Positions 52,208 through 60,699 of a DNA stretch of 64,000 bases are shown here, piece after piece. Numbering within the stretch: the stretch's first letter is position 1; every line of letters begins with the position of its first letter. The stretch comes from Paucibacter aquatile. Lineage in GTDB: Bacteria; Pseudomonadota; Gammaproteobacteria; Burkholderiales; Burkholderiaceae_C. A program made the position numbers and the translations under genes. The stretch covers positions 2,790,001 through 2,854,000 of the forward strand of contig NZ_POSP01000003.1 of NCBI RefSeq assembly GCF_002885975.1, in the 5' to 3' direction. Below the pieces are notes generated by a model. The model was not told the DNA's origin. It was given only the letters and a program-made list of their open reading frames with translations, and made no database searches.

Positions 52208-53167
52208 TCAGTCGATCTGCGGCCCGCCGCGGGCGCGTTCGTCGAGGTAGCGCTTGAGGCGCTGGCGGTCACCCTCGTCCAGGCTGCTGCCGCGCCAGGA
52301 CTGGATCCAGGCCTCGCGCTGCGGGTCGGCTGCCATCTTGCGCACCGCCTGGTCGATGGCCTCGATCTGCTTGCGCCCTTCGGGCGTGCGGCTGCAGGCG
52401 TAGGTGGCCAGCTGGGTGCTGATGCCCTCCTGCACCGGCAGCTTGATCAGCTCGGTGCTCGGCAAGCCCTGGCTTTTCAGGTATTCATCGACCGCGCTGG
52501 GGTAGTCGAGGGTGTAGTCCATGCGCTGGGCCAGCAGCATGGCCAGCAGATGCATATGGCGGCCGGCCACCACGGACTTGGGCGCCTTGCTGCCCGCGGC
52601 CTGCAGGGCGGCATCGATCTTGGGACCAAAAGCGCGGTCGCGTGGCAGCAGGCCGACCAGATCGCTTTGCAAAAGCTCGGACAAAAGCACCTGCCGGCCG
52701 GCGCGTTCGAAACGCTCGAGGCGCGGCGCCAGCTCGCGCCGTGCAATCACCGCCAGCTGGCGCGACACCAGGGGCGGGTGCACATGGGTGAAGTACAGCC
52801 AGCCCAGGCGCTCGGGCGTGCTGACATGCAGGGGCGAGCACAGGGTCTGGCCCTGGCGCACCAGGGCTTCGAAGCGCGGGAAACCGGCATCGAGAAACTC
52901 ATGCCGGTACTGCGGCAGCTGCTGGATCAGCAGGCGCAAAAAGCCGTCGATCTCGCCATGGCCCACCAGCTCAGACGCGCGCTGCGGCGGCTTGCCGCCG
53001 GGGTAGGTGAAATGGGGCGGCACATCGCGCACCATCCAGCGGATCACGCCGGGCTCGGGGCCTGGGTCGGTGGGCGCCGTCTGCGCACTCGCCCAGATCG
53101 GGCTCAAGCACAGCCATGCGCTCAAGCACCAGCGCCAGCGCCGGCCGCCCTGGACCCCGTGTTTCAC
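52208..53167 (-). CDS. TIGR02285-like periplasmic solute-binding-like protein
   Basis: A 319-residue exported protein with signal peptide (AWLCLSPIWASAQ). The mature part begins VIRWMVRDVPPHF and resembles family 3 solute-binding proteins of the TIGR02285 type common in betaproteobacteria. The GTG start at 53167 overlaps the MurA stop (GTGA), arguing for translational coupling; a longer frame running further into murA is an antisense-like shadow and is rejected. The ligand is unknown. Confidence 0.78.
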   Translation of the reverse strand: MKHGVQGGRRWRWCLSAWLCLSPIWASAQTAPTDPGPEPGVIRWMVRDVPPHFTYPGGKPPQRASELVGHGEIDGFLRLLIQQLPQYRHEFLDAGFPRFEALVRQGQTLCSPLHVSTPERLGWLYFTHVHPPLVSRQLAVIARRELAPRLERFERAGRQVLLSELLQSDLVGLLPRDRAFGPKIDAALQAAGSKAPKSVVAGRHMHLLAMLLAQRMDYTLDYPSAVDEYLKSQGLPSTELIKLPVQEGISTQLATYACSRTPEGRKQIEAIDQAVRKMAADPQREAWIQSWRGSSLDEGDRQRLKRYLDERARGGPQID

Positions 53168-54465
53168 TCGCCGTCGACCCACTCGATGCGGGCACCCAGC
53201 GAGCAGATGTTCTCGACGAATTGCGGGTGGGCGCGGCGGATCGGTGTGGCGTTGCGGATCACCGATTTGCCCGAGATGCTGGCCGCCACCATCAGCAGGG
53301 CAATGGCCACGCGGATGATGTAGGGGCTCTCCACCTCGGCCGGGTGCAGCGGCTTGCCGCCGAAGGTGACCATGCGATGCGGGTCGGACAGGAAGGCGTG
53401 GCCGCCGAACTTGCTCAGCTCCGAGGTCCAGCCCATGGCGCCGTCGTAGATCTTGTTCCAGAACATCACGCTGCCTTCGGCCTTGATGCCCAGGGCCACG
53501 AAGATGGGCAGCAGGTCCACCGGCAGGTAGGGCCAGGGCGCGGCCTCGACCTTTTGCAGGATGTTGCGGGTGAAGGGCTCCTTGACCTTGAGCGGGCCTT
53601 GCGTCTCGGCGCGCGACCAGCCGTTCTCGTGCACGATCTGCACGCCGAACTTGGCAAAGGTACGGTCGATCAGGGGGAACTGCTCGGGTGTGGAGTTCTT
53701 CACCTCGACCCGGCCGCCGGTGATGGCGCCCAGGGCCAGGAAGGTGACGATCTCGTGGAAATCCTCGGCGAAAGTGAACTCGCCGCCGCCCAGGCGCTCG
53801 ACGCCGTGGATGGTCAGGCGCGAGGTGCCCAGGCCTTCGATCTGCGCGCCCAACATCTTCAGAAAGGCACAGAACTCCTGCACATGGGGCTCGGAGGCGG
53901 CGTTCATCAGCGTCGAGCGGCCCTGGGCCAGGGCGGCGCAAAGCACGAAGTTCTCGGTGGTGGTGACCGAAGCGTAGTCGGTCCAGTGGTCGTTGGCCCG
54001 CAGGCGGGCCGGCACGGCCAGGACCAGGCCATCGGGCTGGCGCTCGACGCTGGCACCGAAACGCTGGAAGACCTCGACATGGGGGTCGATCTCGCGCACG
54101 CCCAGGGTGCAGCCGGTCACATCGTCCTCGATGCGGGCCGAGCAGAAGCGCGCCAGCAGGCCCGGCACCAGCATGATGGAGCTGCGCATTTCCTCGGGCA
54201 GGCGGTCGCGCGCGGCGTCGAAACAGGTGTCGCGGTGGTGCAGGTCCAGCACCCGGGTCTTGGCGTCCATCTCGACCGAGCTGCCGAGGCTGCGGAAGAC
54301 CTCGAGGATCTTCTTCACGTCCGTGATGTCGGGCACCCCGTGCAGGCGCACCGGCTCGCGCGTCAGCAGGGTCGCGCAGAGGATGGGCAGGACGGCGTTC
54401 TTGTTGGCCGAGGGAACGATGCGGCCGGCAAGAGGCGTGCCGCCGTGGACGATGAGATTGGACAT
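53164..54465 (-). CDS. murA: UDP-N-acetylglucosamine 1-carboxyvinyltransferase (divergent MurA)
   Basis: A 433-residue EPSP-synthase-fold enzyme. It keeps K22/N23 (SANKNAVLP), the PEP-binding cysteine region TGCTLGVREID (catalytic Cys and the following Arg) and the aspartate of YLPVDLLPIF. It departs from canonical MurA in many surrounding positions, including the usual GGCTIGARPVD loop. Betaproteobacterial housekeeping murA normally lies in the hisG region; this one does not, so it is likely a second, divergent copy. The canonical reaction joins enolpyruvyl from PEP to UDP-GlcNAc. An altered substrate is possible. Confidence 0.82.
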   Translation of the reverse strand: MSNLIVHGGTPLAGRIVPSANKNAVLPILCATLLTREPVRLHGVPDITDVKKILEVFRSLGSSVEMDAKTRVLDLHHRDTCFDAARDRLPEEMRSSIMLVPGLLARFCSARIEDDVTGCTLGVREIDPHVEVFQRFGASVERQPDGLVLAVPARLRANDHWTDYASVTTTENFVLCAALAQGRSTLMNAASEPHVQEFCAFLKMLGAQIEGLGTSRLTIHGVERLGGGEFTFAEDFHEIVTFLALGAITGGRVEVKNSTPEQFPLIDRTFAKFGVQIVHENGWSRAETQGPLKVKEPFTRNILQKVEAAPWPYLPVDLLPIFVALGIKAEGSVMFWNKIYDGAMGWTSELSKFGGHAFLSDPHRMVTFGGKPLHPAEVESPYIIRVAIALLMVAASISGKSVIRNATPIRRAHPQFVENICSLGARIEWVDGE

Positions 54466-54541
54466 GGACGGAGAAAGGATCGCAGGGGCACCGAAGCGGT
54501 GAGCCCGATTATCGTTGCCCTGGCAAAAACCCCGGCGGGGC

Positions 54542-55384
54542 TCAGCGCACCGGCACCAGGGGCTGGGCGCCCGGACTCATCAGCACGGTGTTGCCGGCCT
54601 TGCCCGCCACGGCAATGGCCGTGTCGCGGTGGATCTCAGCCAGCTTGATCTCTTTCAAGGCCGGGGTCAGCGATTCGCTGACGATGCGATTGGCACGCGC
54701 CTCGCCCTCAGCCTGCACGATCAGGCGCTCGGCCTCGGCCTTGGCCAGTTCGATCTCCTTGCGCTTCTTCTCGATCGCCTGATCGGTCTCGGCGCGCTGG
54801 CGAATGGCCGCCTCGATGGCGGGGTCGGTCAGCAGGTTGCGGACATTGACCGCGGTGATGACAAAAGCCCCCTTGTCATTGGCATCGAGCTCTTTTTGCA
54901 ACTCGGAGCGCACCATCTCGGCCAGCTCGGTGCGCTTGGTGTGCATGGTGGTGGCATCCAGCTGGGCGATGGCTTTGTAGACGGCCTCGCGCGCCTCGCG
55001 CGACACGCGGCTGAAGGCGATCACCAGATCCTTGGTGCCGCCCTTGACGATGTCGCCATGCTTGACCACATCACCCTGGTACTTCACATACAAGCCGGGC
55101 ACGGCGCTGGGCGTGGTCTTGAAGTAGATGTCCAGGTCCACATCCTTCATGGTCAGGTTGTCCCGGCTCTTGGGCGTCATGTCGTAGAGCGAGAAGCTGA
55201 CTTCCTTGGTGGTGAACTCATCCACTGACTTGAACAGGGTGAAGTAGACGCCGGGCGGCAAGGACTCGGCGCCCACCTTGCCCAGCGTACGCTCGACACC
55301 GACGTTGCCGGTGTCGATCTGGCTGCAGGCACTCATCAAGGCGCACAGGCCGATCAGGCCAAAAGTCCGGACAAAACGCTTCAT
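54542..55384 (-). CDS. SPFH/prohibitin-domain lipoprotein
   Basis: A 280-residue protein. The N-terminus CALMSACSQ is a lipobox, so this SPFH protein is predicted to be lipid-anchored rather than spanning the membrane by a helix. Residues about 30-200 form the SPFH/band-7 domain (NVGVERTLGKV, VNVRNLLTDP). Residues about 200-245 (AIEKKRKEIELAKAEAERL) form a coiled coil, as in flotillin and stomatin. Membrane scaffolding is the likely role. A 63-residue two-helix membrane protein is encoded nine bases upstream and may be its partner. Confidence 0.88.
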   Translation of the reverse strand: MKRFVRTFGLIGLCALMSACSQIDTGNVGVERTLGKVGAESLPPGVYFTLFKSVDEFTTKEVSFSLYDMTPKSRDNLTMKDVDLDIYFKTTPSAVPGLYVKYQGDVVKHGDIVKGGTKDLVIAFSRVSREAREAVYKAIAQLDATTMHTKRTELAEMVRSELQKELDANDKGAFVITAVNVRNLLTDPAIEAAIRQRAETDQAIEKKRKEIELAKAEAERLIVQAEGEARANRIVSESLTPALKEIKLAEIHRDTAIAVAGKAGNTVLMSPGAQPLVPVR

Positions 55385-55393
55385 GGAGAGCTT

Positions 55394-55585
55394 TCAGAGC
55401 AAGTGGATGGGAGGATAGAAATAGGCCAGCAGCAGCAGGGCCAGCAAGCCCAGGAACAACACGCCCAGGCGCCAGGCATGGCGCGAAGCCAGGCTCAACA
55501 GAGACTGGCGGCGAGCGGGCGCCAGCAGCTGCCAGCCGATGTACAGCAGCAGCCCGAGCCCCAGCAGAAGTACAAATTGCCGCAT
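55394..55585 (-). CDS. Small two-helix membrane protein
   Basis: A 63-residue hydrophobic protein with two transmembrane segments (about residues 4-20 and 39-60) around a short basic loop. It lies nine bases upstream of the SPFH gene and in the same direction, so the two are probably co-transcribed. The function is unknown. Confidence 0.65.
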   Translation of the reverse strand: MRQFVLLLGLGLLLYIGWQLLAPARRQSLLSLASRHAWRLGVLFLGLLALLLLAYFYPPIHLL

Positions 55586-55606
55586 CTCACCGTCCTTTAT
55601 GTCGGG

Positions 55607-56452
55607 TCAGGCGCCCGGGTCGAGCCGGCGCGCACGCGCGAGGCGCCAGGCTTGCTTGGGGTCATCGCCATAGACCTGCTCGGCCGTGGTGGCGGTTTCC
55701 TGCAGGCGCGTGTCGATGGCCATGCGCTTGTCGAAGACAAAACACTCGCCCTGCCAATCGGCCGCAGCATCGGGCATCTGCTCGAAATAGCTGACGATGC
55801 CGCCGTCCAGTTGGTAGACCTCCAGGCCCTGGCTTTGCATCCAGGCGCTGGTCTTCTCGCAGCGGATGCCGCCGGTGCAGTACATGGCGATGCGCTTGCC
55901 CTCGGCCTTCCAGGCTTCGGCGTGAGCGGCCACATAGGCCGGGAAATCGCGGAAATGCGCGACCTCGGGGTCGACCGCATTCTTGAAACGGCCCAGCCGG
56001 TATTCAAAGCTGTTGCGGTTGTCCAGCACCAGCACATCGGGCTCGTTGAGCAACTCGCGCCAGCGCTGCGGAGAGACATGGGTGTCGGGCAGCTCCGGGT
56101 CGGGCAGGCCGCTGACGCCGGGCACGCCGAAGGCGACGATCTCGGGCTTGCAATGCACCTTGATCAAGGTGAAAGGCCGCGTGGTGCAGGCGCTGTGCTT
56201 GAAGGCCATGCCCGCGAAGGCGCCGCCAAACAACGCATCCTGCTGCAGCGCTTGCTCAAACGCCGCCAGGGCGGCGGCCGGCGCAGCGATGGCGCCGCTG
56301 ATGCCCTCGGCCGCAACCAGGATGTTGCCGCCGATTCCGGTCTCGGGCCCGCTCAGTTCGCGCAGCCGCGCGGCCACCGCTTCCGGCTCGGCCAGAGCCA
56401 CGAAGCGGTAGAAGGAGGAATGGACATGTGGCTCGTTCATCACGCTCATCAA
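55607..56452 (-). CDS. trhO: tRNA uridine(34) hydroxylase TrhO
   Basis: A 281-residue YceA-type protein: an N-terminal acylphosphatase-like domain (SFYRFVALAEPE...GISGAIA), then a rhodanese domain with catalytic-loop CTGGIRCEK near residue 191. TrhO hydroxylates U34 in tRNA to 5-hydroxyuridine using oxygen. Its stop-proximal neighbour on the same strand is a cysteine desulfurase/rhodanese fusion ten bases away, an association of sulfur relay and tRNA modification. Two adjacent ATGs are possible starts. Confidence 0.92.
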   Translation of the reverse strand: MMSVMNEPHVHSSFYRFVALAEPEAVAARLRELSGPETGIGGNILVAAEGISGAIAAPAAALAAFEQALQQDALFGGAFAGMAFKHSACTTRPFTLIKVHCKPEIVAFGVPGVSGLPDPELPDTHVSPQRWRELLNEPDVLVLDNRNSFEYRLGRFKNAVDPEVAHFRDFPAYVAAHAEAWKAEGKRIAMYCTGGIRCEKTSAWMQSQGLEVYQLDGGIVSYFEQMPDAAADWQGECFVFDKRMAIDTRLQETATTAEQVYGDDPKQAWRLARARRLDPGA

Positions 56453-56461
56453 GCCCCGTCC

Positions 56462-58540
56462 TCAGACCAGCAGAGCCGGGTCGGCCGCCGCGGCGCGTAC
56501 GGGCGCGTCGGGCAAGAGGGCCAGGCCGCCGCTGAGCGTCCAGGCCTGGCTGTGGCCGAGGCGGGCCAGGGCCTGCGCCGCCTGGCGGCTGCGGTTGCCG
56601 CTGCGGCAGAAGAACAACAAGGGGCGCTGCTCGGCCAGCCAGCCGGGAATGGCATTGAGAAAGCGGGACAAGGGCATGGCCTGCAAAGCCACTCCGGCCA
56701 GCTCGGGCGTCTGGCTCAGGAACTGCTCGTAGGGCTCGCGCACATCGATCAGCAGCGCATCCGGATGGGCGTCGACAAACTGCTGCAGCTGCGTGCCCGA
56801 GAGCTGCAGCAGCGGCGCCGCCACGGCCTCACCGCGCTCCAGGGCCACGTTGCTGGCCAGCAGCTGGGCTTCGTCGCTGGGCGGTGCGATCAGGGTCTGA
56901 GCACCGATCTGCTCGCCCAAGGCCTGGGCGTGCTGCGGCGCCACAAAGGCCAGACAGCAGGCTTGTCCCTGCCCACCTTCGCTGAGCAGCAAGGCCTGAC
57001 CCCCGCCTTCCAGCAACTGCCGGCGCAAGCGCTTGGCGCCCAACTCCAGCTCCGTCTGCGTCAAGGGCCAGCCCAGCGCATCGACCTCCGCCGATGCGGC
57101 GAGCAGATCGGGCAGCTCGGCCGCCAGCAGGGCCCGTGCCTCGCCGTGGGCCGCGGCGCCATCGCTGCTGAGCACGGCGGTGACCGGGTAGTTCTGGCAG
57201 CGCAGCACCTGGGCCAGGCGGCTGACCTGCTCGGGCTGCGGGTCGATCAGCACGCAGCGCTGCACGGCCGCATCGGCCAGCACATAGCAGCAGGCACCTT
57301 CCAGCATGAAGCGGCTGACGCCCTGGCCGACCGTCGGCAGGTTGTCGCTCGGGCTCATGCAGTTGCGGCGCAGCGACTCACCGCAGGCCTCGATGCGGGC
57401 ACAGGCTTCGGTGATGAAGGCCTCATCCACGGCTGGGCCGATGGACAGGCGCACGGCACCGGCAGCTTGCCAATCGGGCAGGCCCATGGCCTGCAGCACA
57501 AAGCTCGGCGCGGCCTTGGCCGCACTGCAGGCCGAACCGCCGCTGACGCGCACATCGGCCGCGTCGAACAGGTCCTGCAGCAGGCGCGAGCTCAGGCCCG
57601 GCACCGAGAAATTGAGGGTGGTGGGCAGGCTCTGCACCAGCGGCGCGTTGTAGACCAGGCCAGGGAAGGCCTGCTCCAGCGCAGCCGCCAGGCGGGTGCG
57701 GAAACCGCTCATCTCGGCATGGCTGCGGAAGGTCTTGCCCTCCTTGTCTTCCAAAGCTTCCAGCACCGCACCCAGGGCGGCGATGCCGGACATGTTCTCG
57801 GTGCCCGAACGCAGCGCCCCCTCCTGGCCGCCGCCAGCCATCAGCGGCGTGAAGGGCGCACCGGCGCGCACGTAGAGCAGGCCGATGCCCTTGGGCGCAT
57901 AGAGCTTGTGGCCGGAGAAAGGCGCGTAATCGATGCGGCTCTGGCTCAGGCGCAGCACCAGCTTGCCCAGGGCCTGCACGCCATCCACCATCCAGAAGGC
58001 GCTGCTGCCGCTGGCATTGAGGGCGGCTTCGATGCCGGTCAGATCGCTGATGACGCCGGTTTCATTGTTGGCGGCCATGGTGCAGACCAGGCCGGCCTCG
58101 GGCGCCTCACGCTGCAGAAACTCCAGATCATGGCGGCCCTGCGTGTCCACCGGGATGGCACGGATCGCCAGGTTCAGGCCCAGCACGGCGTTCCAGTGCT
58201 TGAGCGCCTCGGGCACGGCCTTGTGCTCGGTGGCACCGTAGAGCAGCTGGCTGCCGATGGCCTGACCGGCCTCGCGGCGCGCGCGCAGGGCGTGCAGGGC
58301 GGACAGCACGGCCGTCTGGATGCCTTCGGTCGCGCCGCTGACAAAGAGCAGCTGGCCGGCGCCGGTATCCAGCAGGCGCTGGGCGCGGGCACGCACGCCG
58401 TCGATCAGCGCGCGCGCCTTGAGGCCGGTGCTGTGGATGCTGCTGGGGTTGCCGTAATCCTCCACCATGGCCTGAATGGCCGCCGCCTTGGCCTGCGGCA
58501 ACACGGGCGTGGTGGCATTGGCGTCGAGATAGATTTCCAT
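56462..58540 (-). CDS. Cysteine desulfurase - MBL-like - rhodanese fusion
   Basis: A 692-residue protein in three parts. Residues about 1-380 are a class V aminotransferase of NifS/IscS type, with the PLP lysine in FSGHKLYAPKGIG near 210 and the catalytic cysteine in GGSACSAAK near 338. Residues about 395-560 resemble a degenerate metallo-beta-lactamase fold (FMLEGACCYVLAD...VLIDP) without a clear HxHxDH motif. Residues about 585-680 are a rhodanese with active site FFCRSGNRSRQ near 642. The enzyme would release sulfur from cysteine and pass it as persulfide. The ATG at 58540 gives the typical MEIYLDANATTP start. It is a natural sulfur-relay fusion beside trhO. Confidence 0.9.
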   Translation of the reverse strand: MEIYLDANATTPVLPQAKAAAIQAMVEDYGNPSSIHSTGLKARALIDGVRARAQRLLDTGAGQLLFVSGATEGIQTAVLSALHALRARREAGQAIGSQLLYGATEHKAVPEALKHWNAVLGLNLAIRAIPVDTQGRHDLEFLQREAPEAGLVCTMAANNETGVISDLTGIEAALNASGSSAFWMVDGVQALGKLVLRLSQSRIDYAPFSGHKLYAPKGIGLLYVRAGAPFTPLMAGGGQEGALRSGTENMSGIAALGAVLEALEDKEGKTFRSHAEMSGFRTRLAAALEQAFPGLVYNAPLVQSLPTTLNFSVPGLSSRLLQDLFDAADVRVSGGSACSAAKAAPSFVLQAMGLPDWQAAGAVRLSIGPAVDEAFITEACARIEACGESLRRNCMSPSDNLPTVGQGVSRFMLEGACCYVLADAAVQRCVLIDPQPEQVSRLAQVLRCQNYPVTAVLSSDGAAAHGEARALLAAELPDLLAASAEVDALGWPLTQTELELGAKRLRRQLLEGGGQALLLSEGGQGQACCLAFVAPQHAQALGEQIGAQTLIAPPSDEAQLLASNVALERGEAVAAPLLQLSGTQLQQFVDAHPDALLIDVREPYEQFLSQTPELAGVALQAMPLSRFLNAIPGWLAEQRPLLFFCRSGNRSRQAAQALARLGHSQAWTLSGGLALLPDAPVRAAAADPALLV

Positions 58541-58859
58541 GGCGAAGAACTGGCTGAGCAGGCACAACAGGCGCGTGGCGCGAAGCCGCCATGGTACCCG
58601 CCTGACCGTTGGGCCTCTATACTGCGGCCCCGGGTCGGCAGCACACCCAGGCCTTGCCGCGCGGCATCCCCGCGAGCTAAACCTGCCATTGGCACCAGTC
58701 CACAGACCGAGTGTGGCGCGCCGCGGCTCCGCGGCCCATCACATCCCGCACGTGAATCCCCAGTTCATGCGCGCGCCCGTCTGGAAGTCGGCAAGCACCA
58801 GCGTCATTCGACCCCTGGGTCGAAACATGGCGTGCGCGCTTTGTGGAGAACTTCACGTC
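58541..58859. other. Divergent intergenic region
   Basis: This 319-base gap lies between the cysteine desulfurase fusion (minus) and the DUF2087 gene (plus). A TATACT hexamer at 58618-58623 could be a plus-strand -10 box but lacks a good -35 partner. No ORF is supported. Confidence 0.35.
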
Positions 58860-59543
58860 ATGACACGACAGGCCATTCCCTTCCATGCCGACGATCTTTC
58901 GGCCCTGGCCAGATCGCTGCGCCAGCAGCTCCAGCAACATCAGGCCCAAGCGGCCGAACTGCCCTCGCACCTGAGCCTGCTGAACATGCTGGCGCGCGCC
59001 GCCGGCCACCGCAATCTGCAGGCCTTGCGCGCCCAGGCCGACCAGCCTGTGCTGGCCGCGCCGCCGATCAAGCCCTCGCCGCTGCTGCAGCCCACACCGA
59101 TCGCCACGGTCGCGCCGGCTCGGGGGCCGCGCCATCCGGGTTTGAGCGCGCTGGCCGACCGTGCCCTGCGCCAGTTTGACGAGCGCGGGCGCCTGACACG
59201 CTGGCCCAGCAAGCACCAGGTGCAGCGCCTGGCACTGTGGGGCTTGTGGTTGCATTTCGACAGCCGCCGCATCTACAGCGAGGGCGAGGTCAATCGGCTG
59301 CTGCAATCCCTGCACGACTTCGGTGACCACTGCACGCTGCGGCGCGAGCTGGTCACCATGGGCTTGCTGACACGCGAAGACGGCGGGCGCCGCTACCAGC
59401 GCCTCAACCCGCAACCCAGCGAAGAGCTGCGGCCGCTGCTGGCCGAGCTGCGCCAGCGCCACCAGCGCTTTGCCGGCCGCCGCACGCCGCCGCCCGATGC
59501 AGGGCCCGGCGGCGCATACCAGCCTCACTCGATCGCGGGGTAG
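58860..59543 (+). CDS. DUF2087 domain protein
   Basis: A 227-residue protein. The C-terminal part RLTRWPSKHQVQRLALWGL...LVTMGLLTREDGGRRYQR is a DUF2087 domain, as in regulators of unknown mechanism. The N-terminal part (about residues 1-55) has an Ala/Leu-rich motif LARAAGHRNLQALR similar to modules found before glyoxalase-like domains. The ATG at 58860 starts just before conserved sequence. The last 19 bases overlap the end of map on the other strand. Confidence 0.78.
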   Translation: MTRQAIPFHADDLSALARSLRQQLQQHQAQAAELPSHLSLLNMLARAAGHRNLQALRAQADQPVLAAPPIKPSPLLQPTPIATVAPARGPRHPGLSALADRALRQFDERGRLTRWPSKHQVQRLALWGLWLHFDSRRIYSEGEVNRLLQSLHDFGDHCTLRRELVTMGLLTREDGGRRYQRLNPQPSEELRPLLAELRQRHQRFAGRRTPPPDAGPGGAYQPHSIAG

Positions 59544-60319
59544 TCCCCCGTGCCCTCGGGCCAGGCCGTCAGCAGCTCGAAGCCGGTCTCGGTGACCAGC
59601 ACCATATGCTCCCACTGGGCCGAGAGCGAGCGGTCCTGCGTGATCACGGTCCAGCCATCGGCCAGCTGCTTCACGCCGCGCTTGCCGGCGTTGATCATGG
59701 GCTCGATGGTGAAGATCATGCCGGCCTGCAGGCGCAGACCCTCGCCGGGCTTGCCGAAGTGATTGACGTGCGGCTCGTCGTGGTAGATGTCGCCAATGCC
59801 ATGGCCGCCGTACTCGCGCACCACGCTGTAGCCGGCCTGGTGGGCCACGCTCTGGATGGCATAGCCGACATCGCCCAGGGTCGCGCCGGGCCGCACCTTG
59901 CGGATGCCGGCGCGCATGGCTTCGTAAGTCACCTGGACCAGGCGGCGTGCCGCCGGCTTGGGGTGGCCCACGAAATACATGCGACTGGTGTCACCGAACC
60001 AACCGTCCTTGATCAGGGCCACATCGAGATTGACGATGTCGCCTTCTTTCAGGATCTTGGTCGGCGAAGGGATGCCGTGGCAGACCACCTCGTTGACCGA
60101 GCTGCACAGGGTCTTGGGGTAGCCGTGGTAGCCGATATTGGCCGGCGTGACGCGCAACTCGTCGACGATGTACTCGCGGCAGATGTGGTCCAGTTCGTCG
60201 GTGCTGACGCCGGGCTGAACATGGGGCGTGATCATCTGCAGCACCTGGGCGGCCAGGCGGCCCGACTCGCGCGCCTTGGCGATCTCTTCCGCCGTGCGAA
60301 TCTTGACGCCCGCCCTCAT
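59525..60319 (-). CDS. map: Methionine aminopeptidase type I
   Basis: A 264-residue MetAP. Metal ligands are the two aspartates in LDVALIKDGWFGDTSR, His in YGGHGIG, Glu in FTIEPMIN and Glu in QWEHMVLVT. It removes N-terminal methionine from new proteins. The gene overlaps its upstream ParD-like neighbour (ATGA), so the two are translationally coupled. The overlap with the convergent DUF2087 gene means their 3' ends are antisense. Confidence 0.96.
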   Translation of the reverse strand: MRAGVKIRTAEEIAKARESGRLAAQVLQMITPHVQPGVSTDELDHICREYIVDELRVTPANIGYHGYPKTLCSSVNEVVCHGIPSPTKILKEGDIVNLDVALIKDGWFGDTSRMYFVGHPKPAARRLVQVTYEAMRAGIRKVRPGATLGDVGYAIQSVAHQAGYSVVREYGGHGIGDIYHDEPHVNHFGKPGEGLRLQAGMIFTIEPMINAGKRGVKQLADGWTVITQDRSLSAQWEHMVLVTETGFELLTAWPEGTGDYPAIE

Positions 60320-60588
60320 TGCACGCCTCCGAGCGCCGGCTTGAGCTTGGCTTCGCGCGCCCCACTGAGCTCACCACCTGCAGCCAGGGCGAGCAAGTCC
60401 ACCCCGCCGGACTGCTCGGCACGGATCAGCAGGCGGCAGATCTCGCGGTGATCCAGGTCGGGGTAGAGCTCGGACAGCAGACCGATGCGCATCCAATGCT
60501 CGGCCTGGGCGTTGATGGAGCGCGACAAGGCCTGGCTGGCGAGGCGCAGGCTTTCGTGCATCGGATCTGAAATTTTGACGATTCCCAT
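60316..60588 (-). CDS. ParD-like antitoxin-family protein coupled to map
   Basis: A 90-residue protein beginning MGIVKISDPMHESLR, with SRSINAQAEHWMRIGLL, the pattern of the ParD-like antitoxin family (ribbon-helix-helix type). There is no toxin gene; instead it is joined to map by a four-base overlap. The ATG at 60588 lies only six bases after a TATACT box, so the mRNA may be leaderless. Autoregulation through the adjacent palindrome is likely. It may be an orphan antitoxin reused as a regulator of map. Confidence 0.8.
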   Translation of the reverse strand: MGIVKISDPMHESLRLASQALSRSINAQAEHWMRIGLLSELYPDLDHREICRLLIRAEQSGGVDLLALAAGGELSGAREAKLKPALGGVQ

Positions 60589-60594
60589 GGCGGC

Positions 60595-60626
60595 AGTATA
60601 TGCGAAACATATACGTTTCACATATA
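60595..60626 (-). promoter_or_regulatory. Palindromic operator and promoter of the ParD-like/map operon
   Basis: TATATGCGAAAC (60597-60608), spacer ATATAC, and GTTTCACATATA (60615-60626) form a near-perfect inverted repeat with 12-base arms. On the minus strand TATACT at 60600-60595 serves as the -10 box, six bases before the ATG, so the palindrome covers the promoter core. Binding of the ParD-like RHH protein here would repress the operon. Confidence 0.8.
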
Positions 60627-60699
60627 GGCGGCGAGCATCCGGGGGCCGCTGGATACAATCGCCCGCCCCTCTTTTCACCGGATCACCCCCGGATTCACG

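Noticed and set aside
53168..53941. N-terminal extension of the 52208 gene through murA
   Set aside because: It overlaps an intact MurA in another frame and lacks a signal peptide; the GTG at 53167 gives a proper signal peptide.
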